This document shows, one piece after another, positions 49,380 through 61,941 of a stretch of 64,000 nucleotides of DNA. The stretch is taken from assembly GCA_014529385.2 (NCBI GenBank), contig CM043961.1:15462478-15526477 (forward strand). The letters are read 5' to 3'. This stretch comes from Adiantum capillus-veneris (taxonomy: Eukaryota; Streptophyta; Polypodiopsida; Polypodiales; Pteridaceae). The number at the start of each line of letters is the position of its first letter. The stretch's first letter is position 1. The translations under genes and the position numbers were made by a program. Below the pieces are notes generated by a model. It had not been told where the DNA came from, did no database searches, and was given only the letters and a program-made list of their open reading frames with translations.

Positions 49380-50937
49380 TGACGGGAGCAAAGCGAACCC
49401 CGAACCCCGACGGCCTCTAAAACACCGGGGACAGAATGGCTACCTCGAGCCTGTCATGGTAAAGCAAACAGGGGGCACCACCTAGCTTCAGCGGCTAGGA
49501 CGCAAACAACACACCACCATAACAAAGTTTTCATCCAAGAGAGATGGATGCTTGGGAGCAATGATGAAGAGGAAAGGAAATGAGATCAAGTGAGAGAGAG
49601 AGAGAGAGAGAGAGAGAGTGAGGGAGGGGGTATAGCGGCTTAGTACTTAGGCACCACAAAAAGATGGCGAATCCGCACACCCTTCACACATACACAAGCT
49701 CACTCCAAACACAAGACTAGGTGGCGATTCCGCACACCTCACATGGGCAAAACATTGCAAGAAAACATACTCACAAAACCTCAAGCTTTATTTAGAGAAT
49801 AAGGCGATGAAATGGGGAGCATAGGGTAGGGGAATGAGAAGGGAGAGCATGGTAGAGCACATGGCGGATAGGTGGGAGTTGATGGCGAAGACTCGCATGA
49901 GGGTTACGGCCATCATCCTTCATTTAGTTTCCCTTCATCTTCCATAGCCCAAGGATGTAGAGGTCATGCTTAAGACGAGCATGGTGATTGCGGTGATGGT
50001 GATGGTGTGGGTGTGTGTGTGTGCACTAGGCACACAAAGTGCATAGTGTACTCTTTGGTGATGGTGTGTGTGTCCTTAGTGTGATGGTGACCCCTCTTTA
50101 TATAGGGAAGGAGGGGGGAGAAATTCTAGAATTTAGAAATGAAGAAATCATTATCTACATAGGCCATGTGACTGTGGGCCCCACTTGTCTGGCTGTGTGT
50201 ATATGTGCCAGAACAGCAGTCTCATGAGAGAGAGACTAAGAGAGAGAGATGGGTTGATGAAAAAAAGTGAGAGGTGACATGGAAAATAAAGTAATTACAA
50301 GAGGGGAGAGAGGAAAGTGTGTTCAGAGGTGAATCTGTTTGCAGATGTGTGTGAACACAAGAAAAATCAGGTAACCACCGGGTGGGGATGGGTCTGTGGG
50401 CACCTTTTTCAGTGAAACTGAGTGTGTGTGAGTGTGGGGGAGGTTATTTAGCTACAAGACAAGAGACATGGCGCCCTTTAGAGAGAGAGGGGGATATTTG
50501 GGTCATGGGATATGATAGGAGAGAGAAAGAGGAGGTGGAGTATACTATTTTGGAAGATAGGGTAAGTTGCATGTGAGTTAGGGTGCATTATTGGTGAGTT
50601 ATAATGCATTATTGGTGAGAGGTGGGGTAGCTTGAGGGGAGAGAGAAAGGAGAAAGGACAAGGGGAAGAGAGAGGGGGTTGACCTTTTGAGTGGAGGAGA
50701 GGAAAAGGGACACCCGACGGGACAACAGTGAAGAAAAAGGAGGCAAGGTGGGGATGGGCTACCCCGCAGGCATGAGGTGGCCTATTTTACCTTTCTTATA
50801 TATTTACATAATCATACTTTATTTTTTTCTTACTTTTTCCAATGCCTTTTATCACTCCCTCCCTAAGAGGGGGTTTTCATGGGGTGGGGACGAGAGAAGA
50901 GGGGTATGGGAGCTTGGCTTGTGAAAAGCCCCCATCA
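49380..50937 (-). mobile_element. 5' LTR of the nested Ty3 element
   Basis: It differs from the other LTR by scattered bases and an extra 21-bp or so partial repeat near 50595-50620 (TTATAATGCATTATTGGTGAG). The low divergence points to recent insertion. Confidence 0.92.
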
Positions 50938-50941
50938 GCGC

Positions 50942-52668
50942 CTGTATCAACCAAACATCTGCTATGCCTAGGGCCACACATATGAACTTTGGGCAGCCAC
51001 ATGACACAAAACCGTACCAAACTTGGAACCCAAGGGCTTCCTATGCGCCAAGCCCAATGCCAATACCTACTCCACATGTAGTCTCTAGAGCGCCTTCACC
51101 CATGGTGCCTGCTCACTTAGGTGACTTGGCAACATTTGCTGAAGCTATCGGTCGATCTATTGCTGAGAATATGCGTAAGACACCTGATAGGAATCCTAGA
51201 AGTAAGGCAGTACAAATAGCCAAGCTCACACAAAAATTTAGTGTAGACGAGGATGTGAGAAAGCATATCGAAGTGTTTGAACAAATATGCGATTCTCTAG
51301 GAGAAAACAATGACCTGCATAAGAGTAATGCTTTAAGACAAACCTTAAGTGGGAAGGCTGGGGATTGGTATAGAACCCTAAGCGTGGAAGAAAAAATGAT
51401 TTACCCTACTCTTAGGAGACTGTTCTTGAAAGAATTCATACAAGAGGGAGTGCTTTGGGGTGTAGCATCTCAGCTCCAGAAGCCCAACGAGAGGAAGGAG
51501 AGTCCGTGAGAGACTTTATTAGTCACTTGAATCATTTGAATTCTCGTTGTGATCCAGATGACCGCTTCAATAATAACCAATTGCTTGATAAATTCAACAG
51601 AGGATTACGACATGAGGATATCTACAATGGTCTAGTCATTAGAGGTATCACCACTTGGGAGGCAGCCACCACCAATGCAATCCAATTGGAGGATAATTTA
51701 ATGATTCAAGGAGAAAGAGTGTCTGTTGAGCCTAAATATACTAGCTCGCAAGCATCGAGGCATCAGCCAATAACCCTAAAGCCTATTATTAGGAGCCAAA
51801 GATATCTAAGATGACTTTAGCAGATCTAACCAAGGCCATTCAAGAGAGTTTTAGAGATAATCGTGCTCCACAAAACAATCATATGTATCCAAGAAGGGAG
51901 CAACAATGGTGCTCAGTTGCTATGGTCCACATAGTACCAGTGAATACCCTACTTTTAGAGTAAAATTTAATAAAGATGGCCAATGGGACTATTGTTAAAC
52001 CTATTGGGATGCTAGAAGATGTCAAGATCAAGGTCTTTGGACACAAAATAAGGAATACCTTCATTGTTATGGATTTCTCCAAGCACACTATGTCATCTAA
52101 GATGATCTCAGGATGTCCTTTCATGAGGGAAGCAAAAATGGTGCATGATTGGTCTAAAAACCATGTCTACTTGCAGTTCCAAGATTCTTTCATTCGAGTG
52201 GATCTTGTAACTGGTCGAGCACATCCTCTAGGAAACAGATTTATGATTGATCTTAGATCTGACACCACAGTTCACTCGGCCCTATTGCAGTATTGTTACA
52301 CATGTAAAATGGACACTGATGTTGGGGAAGATTCCCCTTATATGGATGTTCTACCTCGGATGACTGAGTCTGACAATGTGGATTGGGTCCACCTAGCAGC
52401 AACCATAGACACTTGGGTAAATAGGGGGATGACTTGGGTAACACCTGAGGGGGATGAAATGCCACAACTCGTACCCTTGAATATGCTAGAAGCAATGCAT
52501 ATAGCTTCTGATGACCTACAGGATGAAGGCTTGACTGACATTGGAACCAGTAGCGTCTCACAAGACTATAGCCCACACGATTCGGAGTCAAAATCATCAA
52601 TTGAAATTGACTCTGAGGACGAAGAATCTAAGTTAAATCTTAATGCAAATGTGGGGACAAACCATTGA
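50942..52668 (+). pseudogene. Older Ty3 element: gag and first protease region
   Basis: The gag continues directly from the nested insertion site with a Pro-rich lead and TQKFSVDEDVRKHIEVFEQI, then TLSGKAGDWYRTLSVEEK. A frameshift near 51460-51509 leads to GESVRDFISHLNHLNSRC. From 51976 a protease-like tail (GMLEDVKIKVFGHKIRNTFI, FMREAKMVHDW) is readable, but the usual Asp active-site block before it is not seen. Its 5' LTR was not found. Confidence 0.75.
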
Positions 52669-53436
52669 AGGCCCAGTGGTACCCTAGATGACAGTCTATC
52701 CAAGGGAGCAGAAGACACAAGTAGCGATTCATCTAGTGACTCTTCACAAGAGATCGGTCGTAATTGAAAATTAGATAAGAAGAGTAAGAGATATAAGAGG
52801 CGACGATATCGAGCAAATTTGCGCGCTAGAATAAATGCAAAGAAATCTACCGTAGAATGGCTTAATTATATAGGGGCATGTGATGCTCGTCGGAAGTTGG
52901 TAGATAACTGGGGTGAATACCTTCAAAGCGTTATGTGGTGTAGTCCACATAACCCATTGACATCGCATAGCTAGAGGCTACAGAGAATCCAAAGTTGAGC
53001 CGTACCGTAAGGAGACAACAAAATTGAGAGTTAGCTCAACAACAAAAGGAAGCGGAAGAGAAATCACAGTCCATAGAACAACAAGACCCCACAAACTTAC
53101 ACCTTGCACCTGAACATGTCAAATCCTACACCACAGAGTAAGGTTGTGTATACAAAGGCACAGATGATACCTATCGATGGAAGTAATGGAGTCTATGACG
53201 GTCCAACAATAGTTAAAGAAATCGAGTTAGCAGACCCATGAGAAGAGTCCAAACTTGTTTTCATTGCCCAAGATTTGACAAAGACTGAGGAGTATGTACT
53301 TACAGAACTTCTCAAGGAATTCAAGGATATATTTGCTTGGACATATCATTATATGAAAGGTGTTCCACCTTCCGTGGTACAGCACACAATTCCCATGAAT
53401 AGCATGGATAAACCAGGCTAGCAACCACCCTACCCA

Positions 53437-56217
53437 ATGAATCCTAATTATGCAAAGATTGTTCAAGAAGAGATTGAAAAGCTTGTCAAATGCGGATTCA
53501 TATACCCTATTGAGAACTCAGAATGGGTGTCTCCAATAGTGAATGTGCAGAAAAAGAATAGGAAACTCAGAGTGTGCGTGGATCTCAAGAAGGTCAATGC
53601 CGCCACTACGAGGGACCATTACCCCTTGCCATATTCAGAACATGTGCTTGAAATAGTTGCAGTAAAGGAAGCTTATAGCTTTTTAGATGGGTACTCTGGA
53701 TATATTCGAATCACAATTGCACTAGAAGACCAAGCTAAAACGGTTTTTATAACCGAATTCGGAGTGTTCGCATTTCGTGTTATGGCTTTTGTCTTAACCA
53801 ATGCTTTTGCTACCTTCCAAAGATTAATAAACATTACTTTTAGAAAAATTTTTAGGGAGTTTTGCAAAGCTTTCTTAGATGACATTGTGTTTATTCTTCT
53901 TGGAATGAACATCTATCATGTTTACAAAAAATGTTTGAGAAGAGCAGATTGTATCGCATCTCCTTAAACCCTTTTAAATGCCAATTTTGGGTTAAACATG
54001 GAGTCATTTTAGGTCATATAGTGTCCAAAAATGGGATTTCCATAGATGAGAGAAAACTTAAAGACATTGATGATTTGCTACCACCTACAAACTATAAAGG
54101 AGTTCAAAGGTTTATGGGCCATGTTGGTTATTACCGACGGTTTATTTAAAATTTGCCGAGATAGCTCGTCCTTTGTACAAGCTTCTTATTGAGTTCCACT
54201 GGATCGCGGAGTGTGACCATGCTTATGAGTCATTGAAAAAGACTTTGACAAGTGCTCCCATTCTACGAGTGCCCGATTGAAATGTAATTTTCCATGTGCA
54301 TATTGATGCATCGAACTTTGCTATTGGGTGTGTTCTAGCTCAATCAAGAGAACATAAATTGGACTACCCCATTAGCTTTGCAAGTCGTCAATTGAATGAT
54401 GCTGAGAGAAATTACACCACTACAGAGCGGGAAGGTTTAGCTATGATTTACGCAGTGAAGAAATTTATCTACTACCTTCTTGCTAACAAGTTTGTTTTCT
54501 ACGTTGATCATCAAGACTTTTTGTATCTAGTAAATAAACCTTGTTCCATGGGAAGAACTACACGATGGTTGTTAATTCTTATTGATTTTGATTTCACCGT
54601 TGTCGTGAGACCTGGTAAAAGATATGTCATGGCAGATCATTTGTCTTGCATACCCAATGGTGAAGCCCCTACTGGATTCGATGATGAATTGCCCGATACT
54701 TCCTTATTCCTAGTCAAGACCATGCCTGAATGGAGTGAGAAGATTGTGAACTTTCTAGTTAATGGTTTTCCACCCAAGGAGTTTTGTAAGGATACAGCTC
54801 AAAAACTGTTAAAAGAATGTGAAACTTATTCTCTCATTGCGGGAACTCTCTACAAGCTAGGGAAGGACGATATTCTTAGACGTTGTGCTCGTGAAGATGA
54901 GTATTTATACATACTACAAGAAGCCCACATGGGTATAGCCAGAGGATATTTCTCAGGGGAACTAACTCCTAGAAAGGTGTTGCAATCAAGCTATTGGTGG
55001 CCTATCTTATTCAAGGATGCATCACTTTTTGCAAAAGGATGTGATGAATGCCAACGTTACAAGATCACACAACGAAAGGATAAGATACCCTTACATCCTG
55101 TTAAAGTGATTCAACAATTTGAAAAATGGGGTTTAGACTTTGTAGGCCCAATTAATCTGGCAGCTTGTAACACTCAATTTTGATATATTATCGTTGCCAC
55201 TCACTATGTGACAAAGTGGACGGAAGCCAGCGTGACACATAAGGCTAATGCAAGGTCAACTGCCAAGTCTCTCTTTGAGAACATTATTACAAGATTTGGT
55301 TGTCCCTTTGAGATTGTGAGTGACAATGGTACTCATTTTATAAATGGAGTGATAAAGGAACTCACGACAAAATTCATGATAGCCTACCATAAGTCCACGT
55401 CTTATTATCCATAAGAAAATGGCCAAGCTGAGAGCACTAACAAGACCTTAATTTCTATCTTGACCAAAACAGTCGAAGCTCATTGCACATATTGGGATCT
55501 AAAGCTGACATCAACTCTATGAGCTTATCGTACTTCTTACAAAGTGGCTATTAATTGTACATCATTCAAAATGGTATATGGCCAAGAAGAAGTTTTTCCA
55601 TGGGAGTTTGTAATTCCTAGTCTTCGCATAGCTTCACAAGAAGGTTGGGATGGTAACCTTTTAGTTGAGCGTTTACATATCCTTGAAAGGTTAGACGAAG
55701 AAAGGAAATTGGCTGTGCAAAATGCACTTGTGGAGAAAGTTAGGAGGAAGAAATGGTTTGACCGTCATCTAAAGAACAAAGATATTAATGTTAGTGATAA
55801 AGTCCTTATGTATGGAGTACATAACGAAAAAAAAAGTTGAAATATGCGGGAAAAGGACCATATAGAGTATGTGAAATCACCCCACAAGGTACCATTCGTG
55901 TGGAAACTCTTGATGGAGTTGAAACCATTGGATTCCTCAATGGGAGAAAATTTACAAGATATTATGATCCTTTAAGCCAAGAGGAGCTACATGCCATCCA
56001 TCAAAAAAGGCAGCAAAGGCACAAACAGAATTGAAGAAAATACAAGCTCAAGCTAAGGCTAAGGAGAGACAACAACGCATAAGACGCCAACGAGAGGCCA
56101 ACCTTGGAGTTACACATACAGTCAACATTGAAACAAAGGATGATTGGTTGGACTCTGACACACCTCTACGATACCCTATTGAACTAAATATCGCCTATGG
56201 GAAAGTTCTATAGAACG
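53437..56217 (+). pseudogene. Older Ty3 element: reverse transcriptase, RNase H, integrase
   Basis: RT runs from KIVQEEIEKLVKCGFIYPI through EWVSPIVNVQKKNRKLRVC to AFLDDIVF, but the normally invariant FGL and AP of the B block have changed (MAFVLTNAFATFQ). It continues after a frameshift (53931-54149) with VILGHIVSKNGI. RNase H follows from 54296 (HIDASNFAIGCVLAQ), then the integrase zinc region (GCDECQRYKIT) and core (WGLDFVGPI, VSDNGTHF, ENGQAEST) with stops at about 55181, 55411 and 55520, and a basic tail to 56217. Several stops stand where Gln or Trp is expected. Between 52669 and 53436 only poorly readable linker sequence was seen. Confidence 0.82.
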
Positions 56218-56510
56218 CCTTGTAAGACACGGGTGCTAAATATAATCTGTTGTCATATGGGGTGTGGTGTCAGTTGGGAAAGCCATCTCTATGTGAAAGT
56301 ACTATCCAAGTCAAGGGTGTCAACAAGAACAAAACTATAGTTTTTGGTATCTAGCACACTTCTGTCAATTATGACCACAGGGTTGTAGCTCAAGAATTTT
56401 TGGTCATGCTTACTGAAACTATGGAAGGTAATATACACCTAGGACGCACGTGGATGATAGCGAACAAATGCACTATTGATTGGGGACAGGGAGTGTCACA
56501 ATGCATAAAC
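56218..56510 (+). pseudogene. Aspartic-protease-like segment downstream of the integrase
   Basis: In the pol frame, after two stops, comes DTGAKYNLLSYGVWCQLGKP, then STIQVKGVNKNKTIVFGI, FLVMLTETMEGNIHLGRTWM and NKCTIDW. This is the layout of a retropepsin: DTGA active site, a central flap-like stretch, and a distal ILGR-like NIHLGR block. Its place after the integrase is unusual, since Ty3 proteases normally lie between gag and RT. Confidence 0.6.
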
Positions 56511-57361
56511 CGACTCTTAGTTCTGTCACTCAAGCCATAGTCCCTGAAATATTACCTCCTGAGAAAATAAAACCCAAAATAGTGCATGTCCAGGAGGTTT
56601 AACCATAGTCCCTATAGCCCAACTCTCTAGAGCTTCAACTTCTGCAGTTGAAACAAAGCTTGAGACACACAATACCCATTGCAAAATAACTAAGAAAACA
56701 TACAAGTGGGTCCCTAAAGCTTCTTTAGCGACCGTGGCTAATATTAAAAAACAGGAGCCTTATAAGAAACGCCCCACTCGCTCCCAGAAATTTAAGAAAA
56801 CGTGGCGTTGGATTCCTAAATGACTGTTGGAAGCCCAAGCCTACTATCAAGGAAATGATCAAATTTGGGTGCCAAAACGTATAATGTGTTCTTACATGTC
56901 ACCTGACCCATGTGAGTCAAATCTTGTGATAAAAAAGCCGATGGAAGATCATCGGAAAGGAAAATCACAGAACACTATACACCGGATCCGAAGCTAGTAT
57001 GGGTTCCCAAGTGAGAAAGTCTTGTTTCTCTCAGCTCAACCATAGAAAAAACGAATGAAGCTTCTTGCTCTTTATATAGTTCATATACGGAAATAGAAGC
57101 TTCGACACAACCTCCACCTACCATTGTACATATCCATACAAACAAGAAAGAGTTTTCACCTCCCGTTGTAAGTTCACCACCTACAACAACGTTGCAAAAA
57201 AAATCATGGGAGAGTACCTTACCACCCTTGCAATTAGATAAAATTCCTAGGGCGGTCGAAAACTATTGGTCAAAGTCTTCATCCATAACAACTTGGAACA
57301 ATTGGTTTCAAATGGTGATGACATCATTCCAAAAGGTATGATCTACCTAAGGAAGGGGGAG
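56511..57361 (+). other. 3' region of the older Ty3 element with polypurine tract
   Basis: Repeated Thr/Lys/Trp-Pro sequence (KKTYKWVPKAS, KKTWRWIPK, KLVWVPK) is readable in pieces with stops, suggesting a decayed repetitive tail protein. AAGGAAGGGGGAG at 57349-57361 is a good polypurine tract. Confidence 0.45.
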
Positions 57362-58300
57362 TGTTTGCTTACATTCATCATTCACTCACTCTCTCTTAAC
57401 CTTCCTCCCTGACCTCTCAATCTCCCAATCTTAGGGAAGGTATATATAAAGCCTTATACTCACAAGAACAAGATAAAAAAGTAGAAGTGCAAGAGCCACC
57501 AAACAATAATCTGGAAACATACAAGTTCTATATATGACACAAGATCATAAAAACACATTATACACAAGGATACCACCTTTTGACACGACCCATATAATAT
57601 TTTCACTCTAACCATCATCTTATCTGTGTGTACAGATGTGGCTAGTACGCTAGAGTCATCCACTCCTACCTTGGGTGAGACATACCCTCTTTACTTTTCA
57701 CAAGTGTTTCACATAGTCTTTCCAGTGCTTGCCTGTAAATGGGATTTGGTAGGTATGCTAGCATGTGAGAGGAATTTTGAGGAGTCAGAATGGGTGATAC
57801 GTCTCTTGACCGTGATTGTTCCATACTTAGTAGAGAGCGTCTCTCCCATTGCACAAGCCTACCCTTTTGACCAAGATGACTATAGACATCTAGTGACCTT
57901 CTTAGTAAACATTGCTACCTCTAATGATGAAGAAGATTTACATGATTACACGGATAGCATGTATGGTCTCATGGATGATGACTTTGTTTTTCTCGACGAT
58001 GATGAGGTGGGTTTAGCCTTAGGGTTACCTCCCCATCTCTACAATATCATGTTCCCTTGACTCTCTAGGGGGAGTGCAAATAATTAGGTTAGGGTTCCTT
58101 ATGTTGTTTGATTGTGTTCAATAAAGGTTGGTGCCTCTTCCCACTGACGTGCCTTCTAGAGGTATTCCTTGTGTTTTCTAGTGTGTACAGGAACGTGTTG
58201 CTGTTGTTAGGATTTGGAACTTCATGGAATCTTTCTCTCATTCACTCTTCAATCAAGCACAATCATCAACACAAACATGTGTTTCTTGACCATTAGCATT
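57362..58300 (+). mobile_element. Probable 3' LTR (or 3' region) of the older Ty3 element
   Basis: It starts TGTTTGCTTAC right after the polypurine tract and has a TATA box (GGTATATATAAAGCC, about 57439). An ORF of 144 codons (57626-58060) inside ends in an acidic stretch (DDDFVFLDDDEVG) and matches nothing I know. A second AGGGGGAG followed by TGCAAATAA at about 58067-58074 is an alternative LTR start, in which case the ORF would be internal. The right end is not fixed. Confidence 0.4.
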
Positions 58301-59451
58301 TTCCCTTGTCTTTGTGTTTGCATCCATGTTTGTCTGCTTTAAATGTGATCGGTAGCACAATATTCTGCACATTTTCTTAGATTAAAATTAGAATCTATAT
58401 AATTTTCTGTCATAATCCCTTGTCTAGGTTTTAGAATTAAGCAGTCTAACTAAGCTAGTTTGACCAAGTTAGGAGTTAAAGATCTTCTCTTAATACCATG
58501 GGGAATTCCTTCCTAATAATCAATGGTTACTCTAGGTTCCTTATCTGATTTAAGTAGCATTGTGTGCAATGTACTAGGGCTTTCTAGTGGGCTTAGTTCC
58601 TATTGACCTTTAGCTTAAGTATTATAAAGGGAGTTTGCTAGTGTGATGAGCCTGGGGAGGGTAATAGTGTTATATGACCCCCCAAAGTTACAAAATTAAA
58701 ATGTTGAAAACGAACAAACAAAAAAATCAAAAGTGCCACAATGTAAAATTTTAAGCTGGAAGAGAAATCCCAGCTTGATTTGATAGTTCACTCACATGTA
58801 TCGCCTATGGTACTAGAGCCCTAGAGGTTCCCAATGTTAGCGTTTTTTCTTGAAAAGCAAAAAAGCCAAGACATACAAAATAAGCACACACATCAAAATT
58901 GAATCAATGTGAAAAGACTTTGAGGGGTCAAAGAAAAGGAAATAAGTCAATTGATGATTTCACGAGGAATTCCTTTTATCATAGCTTAACTACAAGGTCT
59001 TCTAGGTATAGCCTCTAGTCAGCCCTCGGATATGAAATACGTGGCTCTTGTGATTAAACAGCTTAATTCACCAGAGAAAATTGAAAAGTTTGCCCATGGT
59101 ATTAATAGTTGACCTCTAGTGCCTTTCGACCGTTAAATTAGTGACCCCAAACTTGTTTAGTTTTTGACCTTTACACATGTTTATGCATTTGATTATATTA
59201 TAGTTTAATGTTTACTGCTGACAAATTTTTTAATATTATGTTACCAATCAATTTGTGTGCCTACAACTGCATATGCGTTTAAATTGTATATGAGAATGCA
59301 GTTACTGTGCCAATTTTGGTTGATTTTTGCATGGATTGAAGAAGACTAGGGACATTTAATCTCAGATACTCTTCCACCTCAACGAATGGACATCATCTCA
59401 ATAGCTTCCGAGGACGGAATCTACATCAGGAAGGGGGTCATGTTAACCCTC
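58301..59451. other. Non-coding stretch
   Basis: No supported gene. Near 59390-59450 a Ty3-like 3' end (ATCAGGAAGGGGGTCA) can be seen. Confidence 0.35.
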
Positions 59452-59740
59452 ACGGATGCCCTATCACCTTCGACAAACGCATATTAGTTATTTGATTGAG
59501 TCATGGACCGGGATTGTCGGTCCAATAGGTGTGTAAGTGATCACCAATGAGAGGGGCACCATTTATCTTATTTTTTAAGTAGTTTTGCAATGACCGGCCA
59601 CTGTGGCCGCCCATGGTTGAATGGATCGAACTCTTATAAAAGGTCCAGTTGACCTAAAAATCCTCATTCTCTGAGTTGTAAGCTAAGAAATGATCTTGCT
59701 CCATCTCTGTCTCCTTCTCCTTTGTGTGCTCATAGGTATA

Positions 59741-59823
<83 letters not shown>

Positions 59824-59935
59824 GAGCATTGCGGCGGCATCGGCGTGGTTGAGCACGGCATCGACGCTGTCTCCTTCTTCTTTGCAGCACAGGATCCTTC
59901 ACGACGGAAGCATTGAGCGGTGAGTGACACACCCC
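59452..59935 (+). mobile_element. LTR-like segment with (GT)n(GA)n
   Basis: TGTTAACCCTCACGG follows a polypurine-like GGAAGGGGGTCA. A TATA-like CTTATAAAAGG lies at about 59633, and (GT)n at 59742-59779 and (GA)n at 59785-59821 follow. No partner copy is in the window, so a solo or truncated LTR is the best reading. Confidence 0.35.
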
Positions 59936-61410
59936 TGCCCCTTTGAGCTTGCTAGGCTCTTCTAGTTGTGTGTTTGCAGTCTTTCAAGACTCGCACATAG
60001 TGCACAGGCAAGTTCCTAGCTTTGACATGTATGGCAAAGCGTACACAAACTCACAAGGAAATTTTGACAATGTTTCACTAGTGATTGGACAATATCTCAA
60101 CCAAAATTTTGCAAAAGAAAACTCATTAAGCAATGCCAAATCTATGGCAAGAAATATTGTTGATAGAGTTTGCCCACAAAACAAACATCATGTTAGCCAG
60201 AAATAGTCTACAAAAGATGCATAACTTGAATCAAAACTACGGCAAAGAATATGACCGAATTCCAAAAATTTATCGGTAATATTATTGCATAAATCTCAAA
60301 TAACATAAACCAATGTATACAAAATTGAGCGCAGATCTAACCTAATCGTGTTTAACCAACTCGGCTATTGAGCACCTAGTCCCATACAACTATCAAGATG
60401 ACTTTCGTAATTGCCAAAACTAGCACCACACGAGCTTACTTGGTAGTATCCCCAAATTTTACACAAAACCTATGAGACATAGACCAAATCTGTTGAAAGT
60501 AGTAGACATATACATAAATAAGTGCCAAATCAAGCAAGAAACGTAAAGCACAGTCAATCTTTCACCTCTCTTGGACTCTACCTCAATCATGCATTAGAGG
60601 TGTCAGTAATCAAAAGACTTTAACGATATAAAAGAGTGAACAAATTGGCCACACATTACTCAATATGAATAATAGAGGACTCAAGAGTGCATAAAGTGCC
60701 AAAAAAAAATGCATCAAGATTGCCATATGTGGGCATCAACATTGGCGGACACAATCATCATAAGCATGCCATAAACTAGAGAGTTCACCATACGTGGCAC
60801 AAGCCACATCAAAGACCATAAGTTTACGGCATCAACCACACTATAAGATGGCTGAAATTGTGCATACGTAGTAGAGCCCCATACATCCATGGCGACCATA
60901 AATTGGCAACTGTCACCATAAACAACCATACATAATTAAAGTGGAAAATAAAAACATAAAATCTGGATGCAATCAAAGAGAGTCTAGAATCAATAACTCA
61001 AATCTTCCAATAATCAGTATACAATGCCTCAAGAGAGAAACATCAACATTCAATGAAAATGACATTTATCAACTCAGTCGAAGAGAGATCATATATAATA
61101 CACAAATTTGAGCAACATAATGCACAAAGCTCATCCAAATCATTCAATTTTGCATCAACTCCTTGTGAGGTAGATAGTTCCAATATCAACCAATCACTCA
61201 ATTTTGCACCAACTTCTTGTGAGGTAGATAGTTCCAATAGTAACCAATTCTCTTCTGGTTAAACTTCCCCACAAGCATATAGCATATACATAGAAAACAA
61301 TACCAAAATTGTGATGCCAAAATACGCACTCATGGATACCCTCGTGTGCTCTCAAATGGCCGAAATTTGTTATACATGGAGGGCTACCACAACTTCTATC
61401 GACAACACCA
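59936..61410. other. Non-coding stretch with a 60-66 bp tandem duplication
   Basis: CAATTTTGCATCAACTCCTTGTGAGG...AACCAA at about 61145 recurs at about 61200 with few changes. Otherwise no gene is supported; short ORFs at 59943 and 61043-61262 show nothing recognisable. Confidence 0.4.
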
Positions 61411-61475
61411 ATTATGTTGGAATTGTGATGGGTGCAATTGATCTCAAGATCTGAAGGTAGCCATAGCTACACAGT

Positions 61476-61506
<31 letters not shown>

Positions 61507-61941
61507 GAGAGAGAAGAAAAAGCACACACTCTCAATCTCATTATACAAAATGTACAATAATACTTTTAGCATAGGATAGAATATCTACATCAAAGCCTTT
61601 GCTTATAAGGCTTGAAAAGCTATCCACCTAAGAGACTTTGACTTGCATAAAGGCAAAGATAATTATCTAGGATACTAAAAGCTTATCTTCCACATAAGCT
61701 TTTACAAGTAGGGGATGGTTCTCACCAAAGACTCAAACTAAGATTCGGACGTGCCCACCCAACAATCCTTCCCTTGGGCATGGCCTATATCGAAAAAAGG
61801 TAGATCAAAACTCAATGCCACGTAGGCTAATAGTCACATAGACTATAGTCACATAGACTAGAAGTAGGTCTCATCTGACATGGTGTCACAAAGACTAAAG
61901 ATTCCTTCCCTCAAAAAAATAAGGTGGAAGACCATCCATAT
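61411..61941. other. Possible LTR fragment with (GA)n
   Basis: It starts TATGTTGGAATTGTGATGGG, holds (GA)n at about 61475-61515 and lies next to the copia gag remnant. It may be LTR sequence of that element, but no second copy confirms it. Confidence 0.3.

Larger units (their letters stand above)
41627..50941 (-). mobile_element. Complete Ty3/gypsy retrotransposon, nested
   Basis: Two LTRs of about 1.54-1.56 kb enclose a minus-strand gag-pol. GCGC flanks both ends (41627-41630 and 50938-50941) as a 4-bp duplication, one shorter than usual for Ty3 elements. The bases around the ends (CGCCTGTAT left, CTGTATC right) rejoin into the older plus-strand element, so this insertion is younger. Confidence 0.92.

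Noticed and set aside
53227-53466. Minus-strand ORFs over the older Ty3 reverse transcriptase
   Set aside because: They are shadows of the coding strand with no recognisable domain.
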